Shown piece after piece: positions 18,870 through 28,116 of a stretch of DNA of 64,000 bases. The stretch is taken from the NCBI GenBank assembly GCA_029565935.1, contig JAKQNF010000001.1, positions 1-64,000 of the forward strand. Reading direction: 5' to 3'. This DNA comes from Bacillota bacterium (GTDB lineage Bacteria; Bacillota; DTU025; MWDF01). A model generated the notes under the pieces. That model ran no database searches. It saw nothing but the letters and a program-made list of their open reading frames with translations, and had not been told where the DNA came from. Position 1 is the stretch's first letter; every line of letters begins with the position of its first letter. The translations under genes were made by a program, and so were the position numbers.

Positions 18870-19751
18870 CTAAGCTTTGACGTACCTTAGGATATTGCCG
18901 TCGAAGGTCCTCTCTAGCTTGCCGAGATTGCGAAGATACGTAATGTAGGACCTGATGGTGGAACCGGCCAGCGCATACTGGCTCATATCGAGGCGAAGAG
19001 CGTAATGGTCGTAGACGTGTTTCAACACGCCGTCCGAAGATGAAGGGCCCTTACACGCATCCAGGACCAAGTCAGCTATCTCGTGGACCTTGTCGCGGTT
19101 GATCTTGGCCAGTTCGTTCACATCTGAGGCCGGCTCGGCATGGGAGGGTACGTACAGCGCGCACCCTAAGGTGGGGAGCATGTCCAACGTATCCAGGAAC
19201 GCCGCCACATCGTAGATGAACACGATATGGTACTTCTCTATCACCTGGCGCGAGAACACGCTGTCGGCCGCGAACAGGACCTTATCGCTCGTCAGGTAGC
19301 CATGCATGCCGAAATAGTGTCCCGGCAGCGCAATGGGCGTTATCCCTTCCGGGAGGGACGACAGGCCGTCCCTTTCGGCCTTTGACGGCCTAGCGACGAA
19401 GAACTTGCCCAATAGCTCCGGAGGAGGCATCCCGCCGTACAGGACCGCAGGCTCAAGGTATGGGTGCTCGAGGAATGCGGCTTCGACCGGCGGTGCCATT
19501 ACCGCGCAAGACGTCCTTTCCTGCAGGAAGCGGTTTCCTCCGCAATGGTCGGCGTTCGAATGAGTGTTCACTATCGCCTTGAGGCTCATGCCGGCGGAGC
19601 CGAGGCATGACAGGAGCCTTCTTCCGGATTCTTTGTCGTTCCCGCTGTCGATGAGATATGCCTCCGAACCACCTGCCGTATAGAGCCCTACATTCGTACT
19701 CCCCGGGAAGTAGTAGGTGCTTTCAGCCAAGCGAACCATCTCAAGGCCCAT
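18870..19751 (-). CDS. MBL-fold metallohydrolase
   Basis: THSNADHCGGN metallo-beta-lactamase motif; LPGHYFGMHGY. Confidence 0.88.
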   Translation of the reverse strand: MGLEMVRLAESTYYFPGSTNVGLYTAGGSEAYLIDSGNDKESGRRLLSCLGSAGMSLKAIVNTHSNADHCGGNRFLQERTSCAVMAPPVEAAFLEHPYLEPAVLYGGMPPPELLGKFFVARPSKAERDGLSSLPEGITPIALPGHYFGMHGYLTSDKVLFAADSVFSRQVIEKYHIVFIYDVAAFLDTLDMLPTLGCALYVPSHAEPASDVNELAKINRDKVHEIADLVLDACKGPSSSDGVLKHVYDHYALRLDMSQYALAGSTIRSYITYLRNLGKLERTFDGNILRYVKA

Positions 19752-19763
19752 ATCCTGCCTCCG

Positions 19764-20345
19764 TCATCCATTCCTACCGCCCGTTACGGCGGTGTCCTTA
19801 TTAGCATCCCATTCTTCTTCTAGCATGCCGAATATGCAATCGTCGTACCAGCCCCCGCGCATACGGTAACTCTTCACAAGATGGCCCTCCAGCCTAAAAC
19901 CGAGCCTTTCCAGCAGCCTGATGGAGCGTACGTTTTCAGGATCCACCGATGCGTGCACCCGGTGCAGCCCCACTTCCTCGAAGAGGTATCCGAGCAGGGC
20001 ATAGACCGCCTCCGTGGCGTAGCCCATCCCCATGAATGGGGGCGACAACGAGAAGCCTAGCTCGGCTTGCGCCCCGTCCGCGCTCAGTATCACACCCACA
20101 TCCCCGACTAGCTCGCCGTCTTCCTTTATCGTCAGCGCAAACTGCGTATAGATCGACGGCCGGAAGGGCTCCTCCGTAGAATTCCTTAGGCAGAAGTCCC
20201 TTACTTCGGCGAGGCTCCCCGGAAGCCATGCCTGGTATCGGAAGACCTCAGGCAGGTTCCTGTAACGGATGAACTCGGCTGCGTCGCGCTCGTCGAGCAG
20301 CCTTATCGCCAGTCTTTCGGTCGATATCCCTTCAAATCGTCTCAT
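19764..20345 (-). CDS. GNAT N-acetyltransferase (RimJ/RimL type)
   Basis: GMGYATEAVYALLGYLFEEVGLHRVHASVDPENVRSIRLLERLGFRLEG. Confidence 0.9.
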   Translation of the reverse strand: MRRFEGISTERLAIRLLDERDAAEFIRYRNLPEVFRYQAWLPGSLAEVRDFCLRNSTEEPFRPSIYTQFALTIKEDGELVGDVGVILSADGAQAELGFSLSPPFMGMGYATEAVYALLGYLFEEVGLHRVHASVDPENVRSIRLLERLGFRLEGHLVKSYRMRGGWYDDCIFGMLEEEWDANKDTAVTGGRNG

Positions 20346-20372
20346 GCCGCAAGGACCTCCGTCATACCTTGG

Positions 20373-20723
20373 TCAATAAAGGGCCGCCTTGCCGAATTTC
20401 TCCTCCCAAGCGCTCTTAATGAGCTCCATGTCCACCGTGAATTCCCCGACCGACTGCTCTTCCGGTTTCCTGATGCTTTCGAGTATCTCATAGGTGAAGG
20501 CCTTGGCACCGTATAAGTCCCAATCCGCTTTCAAAACAGGGTAGATGCATAGTCCTGATGACTTCGCGAACTCGAACCTGTTCTTCTTGGAAAGGATATC
20601 CACTGCGGATTCGAGCAGCACCATGCCATTAACCTGGTTCTTCACCGCTCCGACCCCACCGAATAGCGCCCTTGCCTTATACTCGTCCTTCAAATCCTTC
20701 TTCGTCCTGGGTGCTGTCGCCAT
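20373..20723 (-). CDS. GIY-YIG-like protein with degenerate catalytic motif
   Basis: GVGAVKNQVNGMVLLESAVD aligns by eye to GIY..NKVNGK.YIGSS; ATG at 20723 with GGGAGGT SD. Confidence 0.6.
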   Translation of the reverse strand: MATAPRTKKDLKDEYKARALFGGVGAVKNQVNGMVLLESAVDILSKKNRFEFAKSSGLCIYPVLKADWDLYGAKAFTYEILESIRKPEEQSVGEFTVDMELIKSAWEEKFGKAALY

Positions 20724-20940
20724 AGGCCGTACCTCCCGTCCGTCTAGGATCTCCTGTTTCAAGGCGTATCCTCGTCCTACAACCGGTTCTCTTGCCCGCC
20801 ATGACATGAGGATACCACTCAGAACGGATTAGTGCGGCGGCCCCGTCAGAACGGACGTAATTTTTCGCCATATTCGTTGGCCGAAGGTATCGGCATGGGC
20901 TTGTGATGCGAAGACGCTTGCTTGCATCCATGCCTTGCAA

Positions 20941-21417
20941 TCAGCGCGTCGCGAATTCGTATGCCTCCTCCAACCAACGAAGAAGCTCATCGTCCAGATC
21001 CGATTCTTCAGTGACGATGATATGGTTCACCCAGCGTCCGGGGTATGGTTCGACGGCTTCGGCCACCCTGGCGCTACAAATCTTCCTGCGGAGGCGGATC
21101 GATAGAACGACGTATACATCAGGGCGGCCCCTCACTTTCCTAATCGGCAGCCAGACCCATGCGAACATCTTCCGGTGCCTGAACCCGGCTTGAGTCTTCT
21201 TCACCTCGACGGCAACGCCGGGCAAGCTCATAAGAAGGCGTTCTATGCTGCCGTACAGGTCCATGGCACCTGGCATGGACTTGAATACACTTTCGACGTC
21301 GGCGCTCAATTCTTCCTCCGTGCAGCATGGTCCGCTACCCTCATGTTGATCCTGGCGATGAGAAGACCCAGCCATGATGAAGGTATCTTCGACTGGCCGA
21401 AGTCCCAGCCCTTCCAT
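20941..21417 (-). CDS. DUF5655-like protein
   Basis: LYGSIERLLMSLPGVAVEVKKTQAGFRHRKMFAWVWLP; exact start uncertain, overlaps the 3' end of the upstream gene. Confidence 0.55.
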   Translation of the reverse strand: MEGLGLRPVEDTFIMAGSSHRQDQHEGSGPCCTEEELSADVESVFKSMPGAMDLYGSIERLLMSLPGVAVEVKKTQAGFRHRKMFAWVWLPIRKVRGRPDVYVVLSIRLRRKICSARVAEAVEPYPGRWVNHIIVTEESDLDDELLRWLEEAYEFATR

Positions 21418-22331
21418 GCCTGCCAGACGGATTCCGGTATGAAGGCACCTTCGCCGACGGACTTTGAGTTAATCTGCCCAAGCATATCGGAGAACCTCGC
21501 GTCGTCCAATGCGGCGGGGTAGTGGGACAGCGCCTCAGTCAAATGCAATATGTCATACCAGATGAAAGGAGCCTTGAGCTTCCTGAAATCAGTTCCCATG
21601 TAGAAGATGTAAGGATGGGCCACGAGGCTGCGTTCCCATAAGTCGAGCAGGCAGTTGATCGCGGTAAGTGCTTCTGGTCCGTCGATGTGCTCCTCGAACA
21701 AGGACAGCAGCCTGAGCATGTAGAGGTTGACATAAGGGCACGGGTCCTCTTTTCGGCCCGGCCCCCTGAAGGATCCCAGCTCCTTGGAGACCGAACAACC
21801 CCAACCGTTCTCCCTTACGATGCCGAGAAGGTAATCTACGCCTTTGCGCACTTGGGGGTCGGACCAACGACCCATCTTGGCAAGGGAGTACAAAAGCACC
21901 GGAGCGTCGCACGCAGCCCAGGCCCAGGTCCGTTCCCCGGTGCCGCCGTAATGCTCCGGAATGCAAGTAGGAAGCTGTACGAGGCCCTCAGCCGAAACGT
22001 GCTCCATCACTTTCCCCAATATGAACGGCATATTCGAATCGTCCTGCATGACTCCTATGTCGGCTAAAAATGCCAGCTTGTGGAAAGGCTGCTTAGCGCT
22101 TTTATGGCTTGACAGCACCTCTCCCGGCCAATCCTTAAGGTCGGTCATCAGTCCTGACACGAGAGGGTGTATGAGCATGGCATCCTTCGCGGCGGCGAGG
22201 TCCGGGTCAGAATCAGGCATGCCGATAAGGTACTTCATCGCCGAGTACCTTGTCCACGGTTCTTGGCTAGCGGCCAACCTCAAGGCAACGTCCATCACCG
22301 GCCTCCAAGCAAAGCCTTCAGGTACGTTCAC
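21306..22331 (-). CDS. Alpha/alpha-toroid (prenyltransferase/squalene-cyclase repeat-like) protein B
   Basis: Helical repeat protein; ENGWGCSVSKELGSFRGPGRKEDPCPYVNLYMLRLLSLF. Confidence 0.6.
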   Translation of the reverse strand: MNVPEGFAWRPVMDVALRLAASQEPWTRYSAMKYLIGMPDSDPDLAAAKDAMLIHPLVSGLMTDLKDWPGEVLSSHKSAKQPFHKLAFLADIGVMQDDSNMPFILGKVMEHVSAEGLVQLPTCIPEHYGGTGERTWAWAACDAPVLLYSLAKMGRWSDPQVRKGVDYLLGIVRENGWGCSVSKELGSFRGPGRKEDPCPYVNLYMLRLLSLFEEHIDGPEALTAINCLLDLWERSLVAHPYIFYMGTDFRKLKAPFIWYDILHLTEALSHYPAALDDARFSDMLGQINSKSVGEGAFIPESVWQAWKGWDFGQSKIPSSWLGLLIARINMRVADHAARRKN

Positions 22332-22666
22332 ATCTCATAACCGCTGTTAATGTCGAAAGGCATGATCAGGCACCGCATGATACGTTTCATGTATCCCCTG
22401 AAAAACCACGCCTCCGCTTCGCCGAAGGCCTCGATGGTATCAAAGCGCCAGTAGGAGTAGTACTTAACGCATTTGACTATCCTGGTGAGCTCCCTAGGCG
22501 GGAGTCCGATTTCGTCTATCACATGTGAGCGCCTCATGTAGGATATGCCAAGACAGCCGGGCTGTTTACCTTGCTCTTCTACGATCTCGCCTATCAACGC
22601 CTCGAACTCGGCTACCCTGTCCGGCCTTACTTGGAACAGCTTGACCTCAGCAAATGCCTTCGACAT
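22328..22666 (-). CDS. ABM (antibiotic biosynthesis monooxygenase)-domain protein
   Basis: FQVRPDRVAEFEALIGEIVEEQGKQPGCLGISYMRRS; overlaps next gene by 4 nt (ATGA type). Confidence 0.65.
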   Translation of the reverse strand: MSKAFAEVKLFQVRPDRVAEFEALIGEIVEEQGKQPGCLGISYMRRSHVIDEIGLPPRELTRIVKCVKYYSYWRFDTIEAFGEAEAWFFRGYMKRIMRCLIMPFDINSGYEM

Positions 22667-22734
22667 GCTCCACCTCCCAAAACATTAATAAGCCCAATCA
22701 TCGTCCCCGGTGGTATCCTTACGGTGCCTTCAGG

Positions 22735-23727
22735 TCAAATTCCAAGACCGTATGCGCTAAGGGCGCACAAAGCCTTCAATGTCACCCACTTTGACGGAGC
22801 ACCCTTCTGCTCTATGTCGATGAGCATCTTCCCGTTGAATGAGTTCTCCAGCTTCCAGGTGCCGTCGGAGGCTCTCTTTTCCCTGACGATCTCGATCGCC
22901 TCATCCAATCTTGGATCCTTTATGCCCAAGCCTGCGAATATTCCGAGGAGCTCGAGCACGTCAGTGTTGTACATCAGCGGGAAGCCGAACTTGAGCCAGC
23001 CTGGCTTAGCGACTTTCCCAAGGTCGTGGCTCATCTTGAATATGTGGTGCTTGAGGAAGTATTCCGCAAGATCTCCGATCTTGGCCTCTATCTGCCTTGT
23101 GCGCAGGGAAGGGGGGATTGCAGCAAGGGCCTTGAATGCCTTGGCGACTCCCATATGGCATGAATGCCTTCCCCAGCACATAACGTACCTCTCATATACT
23201 TTGCCGATCGGGGGGCCGTTCTCGGCATCGTCCGCACGCTGGTTCCTTACTATCCAATCAAGCGCGTCCACCAACCTCGGGTCTTCGGCGTAGCCCAGCT
23301 TGATGAGGCTATAGGCCATGTTGCCGGTAAGGCACGGTATTACCCCGCTCGCAAGCCCCCAGCCGGTCTTCTCGCTTTGCATATGGGAGAAGCCGGCACT
23401 TTCCTTATCCTGCGAACGGTCCAGTATGAACTCGCATGCTCTCCTGACCCTACTGTCCTTAGGATCCGCACCCAATTCCGCAAGCACAAGAAGGACCCAC
23501 GAGGTCCCCTGGTATTTATCCGTATAGAACCTCCTGGGGTCGTCTCCCCAGGTCCCGTCATCGTTCTGCTTGTCGAGGATGGAAGGTACAAGGCCGAAAT
23601 CCATGATGGCACGCTTCGATTCGACCACCTGTGGATCGTCCATCGGCTTCCCCAATAGGGAGATCAGCGTAAAGAATCTAACCGAAGGATCCTCTTTACC
23701 GGTTAGCCAACCTATTACGTCAGACAT
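22735..23727 (-). CDS. Alpha/alpha-toroid (prenyltransferase/squalene-cyclase repeat-like) protein A
   Basis: QNDDGTWGDDPRRFYTDKYQGTSWVLLVLAELG; ASDGTWK...SKWVTLKALCAL QW-like repeats. Confidence 0.7.
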   Translation of the reverse strand: MSDVIGWLTGKEDPSVRFFTLISLLGKPMDDPQVVESKRAIMDFGLVPSILDKQNDDGTWGDDPRRFYTDKYQGTSWVLLVLAELGADPKDSRVRRACEFILDRSQDKESAGFSHMQSEKTGWGLASGVIPCLTGNMAYSLIKLGYAEDPRLVDALDWIVRNQRADDAENGPPIGKVYERYVMCWGRHSCHMGVAKAFKALAAIPPSLRTRQIEAKIGDLAEYFLKHHIFKMSHDLGKVAKPGWLKFGFPLMYNTDVLELLGIFAGLGIKDPRLDEAIEIVREKRASDGTWKLENSFNGKMLIDIEQKGAPSKWVTLKALCALSAYGLGI

Positions 23728-23748
23728 GAACGTCCCCCCTTTCGGACA

Positions 23749-24459
23749 TCACCATATCCCGGGAAGAAGGCGAGATCCTACCCTTGAAGCATATTCTTCG
23801 TAACCTGGCAGCTTCCTTCGTAAGGTCGCATCTTCCAAGCAGGTGCGCAGCACGAAGAGCACAACGGTGGTCATGGCGGGTATCAGAGCCCATAAGGATC
23901 CCAGCAAGGTTGGGGTCGCCACATTGTATATGATCATGCCCAGGTATCCAGGATGCCTTACGAACCTGTAGGGCCCGGTATCGCATACGGTCTGCATGCG
24001 CTCCGATTGTATCCTCACCGAAGTGGAGAAGAAGTGGTTTGCGGACATCGCCCAGAGGTTGAGCAAGCAACCGAACAGGAACATGAGACCGGAGCATGCG
24101 ACCAGCCACGAATCGAGCCTTGGGGTCCAGGAGAACCTATGGTCAAGTCCTGCGACCGGAAACGTGCCGAGACTCGATACGATCAGTAATCCGCTCATGA
24201 GCCGGTCCCATTTCTCTACGTTCTTCTTGATGCTTCCTCTTTCCGATATCACATCAAGCGGCAACACGAGCGCGCCGATTATGATCACGGCCAGGTAGAT
24301 AGCCATGTAAAACCACGCGCCGGGCCACATGGGACTTCCTGACGGGATCAGTAGCAGCAGCGCGATTAGCACATAGGTCGATGCGACCTGGAGTATGCGC
24401 CTAACAATATTGCGCTTGGTCTCCAGCGGACTTCCCGTCACTTCTCTCATCTTAGCCAT
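23749..24459 (-). CDS. Isoprenylcysteine carboxyl methyltransferase (ICMT/PEMT)-like membrane methyltransferase
   Basis: TGPYRFVRHPGYLGMIIY ... EDATLRRKLPGYEEYASRV. Confidence 0.85.
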   Translation of the reverse strand: MAKMREVTGSPLETKRNIVRRILQVASTYVLIALLLLIPSGSPMWPGAWFYMAIYLAVIIIGALVLPLDVISERGSIKKNVEKWDRLMSGLLIVSSLGTFPVAGLDHRFSWTPRLDSWLVACSGLMFLFGCLLNLWAMSANHFFSTSVRIQSERMQTVCDTGPYRFVRHPGYLGMIIYNVATPTLLGSLWALIPAMTTVVLFVLRTCLEDATLRRKLPGYEEYASRVGSRLLPGIW

Positions 24460-24799
24460 GCGTCCACCCCTTCGGTGGCCATAACGGCCCGTACTTGCGG
24501 ATTATGACGATGCATGACACGCTTGGAAAAGCTCACCCAACATGATGATACATTCTTAAGCACGAAAATTCCCGATACGGCGAATGATTACAAACATGCA
24601 GGTTGACATGCGTATTCATAAGTTATAGGCTATTATTGCTGCAAAAATGCTTAGATTGTGGCAAGACACACGCCGCAAAGCGGAAGACCTTCCGTGTTCA
24701 TACCGTTACGGCCCCTGGACCGATCTTGGAAAGATCATCTAAGGTCTACATAAGCTGCACGGTGACAGAATATCACATACAGAAAGCGGGGCGCATCAA

Positions 24800-26041
24800 G
24801 TGGACTTTCGCAAAGCCTGCCGCACACAAGTTGCCAGCATCTTCATCATAGTGACCATGATGGTCCTATCCACCGTCAGCCTGGGATCCGGACAAAGTGG
24901 GGCAGGGCGCAAGCTGAACCTAGATAGGAGCTTCGAAGGGGGCAGCGCGTACAGGACGGAGGATGACATCTACTGGGTCCTCGAGCTTAGCGGATCCTGG
25001 CTCCAGATGGGGCGTCAGTACGGCGGTTTGGTGAAAGACGAGCTCAGGCGCTTCCACGATGAGATAACCGCTGATCTCACCTCACGCGGCATGGGATACG
25101 AAGCGCAGCTCGCGAACGCGAGAGAGCTTGATGCCACCTTCGGTTGGCCCATCGGCGAGCTTGTGAAGGGGATATCCGAAACATCGGGCCTCAGCGAGGA
25201 TGAGGTAATCGTGCTCAACGCTAGCATGTGCAATCTCTCCATGGTAGCCATGCAAGTCGAGATGCCCGGGGCATGCAGCGGGATAGCTGCTTGGGGGCCC
25301 TTTACGCCGGACGGGGCACTTGTATTTGGAAGGAATTGGGACATAGACAGGAAGAGCATGTCCAGGTATATGGAGTATCTATCCGTTGTGATCTTCAAGC
25401 CGGAAACCGGCAATAGCTTCGCCAATGTCCATCCTCTTGGGAACTTGTACCTTGAGACAGGGCTCAATGACAAGGGCATCTTCATTGAGCTAAACAACGG
25501 GATGGCGTCTGATCCCAGGTGTGTCGCCGGACTGGAGGATACTGTGTCTGTGTTGGTAACGGTGCTTAACGAGTGCAGCACCGTGAAAGAGGCAGCAGAT
25601 TATCTAGTAGGTCGACCTGCGGATATGGCGTACATAATCCAGGTGGCTGATGAAAAAGGGTGCGTATCGGTAGAGAGGGCGACGTTCGGAGCGCGAATAA
25701 GGCCAGGCGAACAGGAAGGTGTCATCGCTGCTTATAATAATTTCATACTTCCATACCCTGAGGAATGGGCGGGTAGGGTAGCGGATCCACCGGCGACTAA
25801 AGAAGATCCTAGGTATGAGAATCTAATCGAGCTGGCAAATTCAGACCGCTTCTTCAAGCATCTGGATGTAGACGGCATGAAGAAGTTGATGGACATCGGG
25901 GTAGGCGAGGGCGGGGCGGTGCATGGAGGGACCGTGCTGCAAGTTATCGCTTCGCCAAAACAGATGTCATTATGGATCCGAGGCTTGGATTATTCCGATT
26001 GGCAGGAAGTACGGCTGGAAGGGCTCCTCAGTAGGAACTGA
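24800..26041 (+). CDS. C45-like autoproteolytic N-terminal-nucleophile hydrolase, putatively exported
   Basis: CSGIAAWGPFTPDGALVFGRNWDID; hydrophobic N-terminus; GTG start. Confidence 0.75.
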   Translation: MDFRKACRTQVASIFIIVTMMVLSTVSLGSGQSGAGRKLNLDRSFEGGSAYRTEDDIYWVLELSGSWLQMGRQYGGLVKDELRRFHDEITADLTSRGMGYEAQLANARELDATFGWPIGELVKGISETSGLSEDEVIVLNASMCNLSMVAMQVEMPGACSGIAAWGPFTPDGALVFGRNWDIDRKSMSRYMEYLSVVIFKPETGNSFANVHPLGNLYLETGLNDKGIFIELNNGMASDPRCVAGLEDTVSVLVTVLNECSTVKEAADYLVGRPADMAYIIQVADEKGCVSVERATFGARIRPGEQEGVIAAYNNFILPYPEEWAGRVADPPATKEDPRYENLIELANSDRFFKHLDVDGMKKLMDIGVGEGGAVHGGTVLQVIASPKQMSLWIRGLDYSDWQEVRLEGLLSRN

Positions 26042-26119
26042 GGCCGCGTGCCCAGCTGGATAATAGGTGATACGGGACATAGCGCTCCTAAGCGCGCAAC
26101 AATCGAGGCAACATCTACG

Positions 26120-26148
26120 AAGGGATGTCCGATACGAGATGTCCCTTT
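26120..26148. terminator. Terminator between convergent genes
   Basis: AAGGGA...TCCCTTTT; internal GATGTCC direct repeat. Confidence 0.5.
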
Positions 26149-26221
26149 TACTATTTCTAAAGATTTGGTTTTAAGCTACATTCTCTAGTGATCGGAAGGC
26201 AGTGGCGTCTTGTGCATCAAG

Positions 26222-27076
26222 CTATATGTCCATCGACATCTCGTGCTGGCTGACGAACGGATTAGCTCCCAGGCTTTTTAAGAAGCTCAGGGCCGAGACG
26301 CACCGGCTGTCCACGTTGATCATCTTCATACGCCTGCTCTTAGTGTTTGCGGTCAGATATGCCACGATGCTCCTTCCCACGCCCTTGCCCCTATATTCTT
26401 TATCTACGGCGATTTGCGGCACGTCCCCGGTTTCCTTGTCCACAATCCCATAGCCCACGAAGGTGTCGCAGACCTTGACGGCACAGAAGCAGAACCTGTT
26501 GGGAACCGCATTCACCGAATCCACCGAGTTCTGCCATGATGGTTCGAAATCCCAGAAACGCCTGAATACACTCCAATCGTCAGCATCAGGCAACGCCAAG
26601 GGGATTACCTCGTATCCTGTAGGTTGATGATCATAACGGCCATCCAGCACAAAGCACTCGAGATCCCTTAAGACTTCGAAACCCTGCTTAATATAGAGCT
26701 CAAGCGCGGATGTATTGGTTTTGATTACCTCCAACAGGCATTTCTCGACTCCCATGCCTTTGAGCAGCTGCTTTGCGTAAGTGAACATCGCGCTGGTCAA
26801 TCCTTTCCTCCTGTGTTCCGGTACTACGGCAGTGCCTGAGTCGTATGCAGTGAGCATTCCTCCATGACGCCTTATGCCGTTAAGGAAGAAACCGACCAGC
26901 ATGCCGTCCTTAATTGTTCCGACTGAAGCTTCGGGGGCATAACCGTTCCTCTTTAGGAGGCACTCGAACATCTCAGGCGACATATCCGTGCTGACTTGAT
27001 AATCGGAGAAGGCATAAGTAAAAACCCTATGAAGATCAATAATGTCGACCTTTTCGAGAGTCTGGCATGTGTACAT
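26222..27076 (-). CDS. GNAT-family N-acetyltransferase (two GNAT-like regions)
   Basis: VPEHRRKGLTSAMFTYAKQLL and VDKEYRGKGVGRSIVAYL. Confidence 0.88.
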   Translation of the reverse strand: MYTCQTLEKVDIIDLHRVFTYAFSDYQVSTDMSPEMFECLLKRNGYAPEASVGTIKDGMLVGFFLNGIRRHGGMLTAYDSGTAVVPEHRRKGLTSAMFTYAKQLLKGMGVEKCLLEVIKTNTSALELYIKQGFEVLRDLECFVLDGRYDHQPTGYEVIPLALPDADDWSVFRRFWDFEPSWQNSVDSVNAVPNRFCFCAVKVCDTFVGYGIVDKETGDVPQIAVDKEYRGKGVGRSIVAYLTANTKSRRMKMINVDSRCVSALSFLKSLGANPFVSQHEMSMDI

Positions 27077-27141
27077 CCTTGCACGACCTCCGCTTTTTAC
27101 TTGAACTAAAGAAAAATCAGATCGTTAGCGTTAGAAACTGG

Positions 27142-27819
27142 TCATTCTTTTATCGTAATGGTCCAGGCATCAAATTCGACGAGCCCTTCTTTTCTCATCT
27201 TGCCTAGTTCTCTGCCGAGCGAGGATCTGGGGACTCCCAACCTTTCGGCAAGCTCTTTCTTTGACAAGGCGAGTTTTATCACATCGCTTCCTTGCCTGTA
27301 CCGCTCCGATTTCAAGAAGTCGAAGATGCACTGCCTGATCGTCTTTCTAGATATCGTGTTTAGCTTCTCGGTCATGATGATCGTCTTGTCGGAGATCACC
27401 TGGAAAAAGCCCAGCATGAAGTTCGTGCTCTTGCGGCATAGGGCCAAGGTTAATTCCCTGGATAACCTTATTATCGTAGTATCTGCCGATGCGGTGACGG
27501 TCATCGGGTATACGTTCTTGTTTGAGAATAATAGATTTGCCCCGATCATGTCGCCACCGATGAATGTATCGATCGTCAGTACGTTGCCGTTCATATCTAT
27601 GTTCTGTACTATTACCTTTCCTTCCAGGATGATCTCCAAGTATTGGCAGATTTCGTTTTGCAAGTGGATGATCTCGCCTTTGCCGAATCTCTTTATTTCG
27701 TACAGGGATGAGTCGAAAAGGCCCGTCAGCTCAACTTCCGAGAAGTCCCGGAAGGAATCCAAACGTGACAGGACGGCAACGGCTCGTTTCAGGTTGTTTT
27801 GCCTTGATATCCTAATCAC
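27142..27819 (-). CDS. Crp/Fnr-family transcriptional regulator
   Basis: cNMP-binding-like fold; HTH LSKKELAERLGVPRSSLGRELGKMRKEGLVEF. Confidence 0.9.
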   Translation of the reverse strand: MIRISRQNNLKRAVAVLSRLDSFRDFSEVELTGLFDSSLYEIKRFGKGEIIHLQNEICQYLEIILEGKVIVQNIDMNGNVLTIDTFIGGDMIGANLLFSNKNVYPMTVTASADTTIIRLSRELTLALCRKSTNFMLGFFQVISDKTIIMTEKLNTISRKTIRQCIFDFLKSERYRQGSDVIKLALSKKELAERLGVPRSSLGRELGKMRKEGLVEFDAWTITIKE

Positions 27820-28116
27820 CTCTAATTGGTTACATCGGTTACTTTTCTTTGCCGTAATCTTGAGTATATTACTATAGAACGGCTTTGGTATATGTCGTCC
27901 GTCCTAAGTGACTGAGTAATCTTCCCGCGAAGAACCGGTAACGGTCGAGGACCCAAGCTAGAGGGCATACCGAACGGTACCCGGGCTAGGGTACTTATGT
28001 GGTCGCCATTGTTTATCCGCTATCAGCTCACCTTGTTGATGAGAGGGATGCTGACATTCGATGACTGATCGGCGACTTGGCGGAGACTACACAGTCAGAG
28101 ATTATCGGAGGTATAG

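Noticed and set aside
22735-23727. Possible label as nitrogenase protein NifH, used for similar proteins in some annotations
   Set aside because: No P-loop or NifH Fe-S motif; the sequence is a helical-toroid (prenyltransferase-repeat) type.
24603-24635. TTGACA followed by TATAGG/TATTAT as a promoter for the C45-like gene
   Set aside because: Spacers are off (about 15 or 22 nt) and it lies ~190 nt upstream; not reported as a feature.
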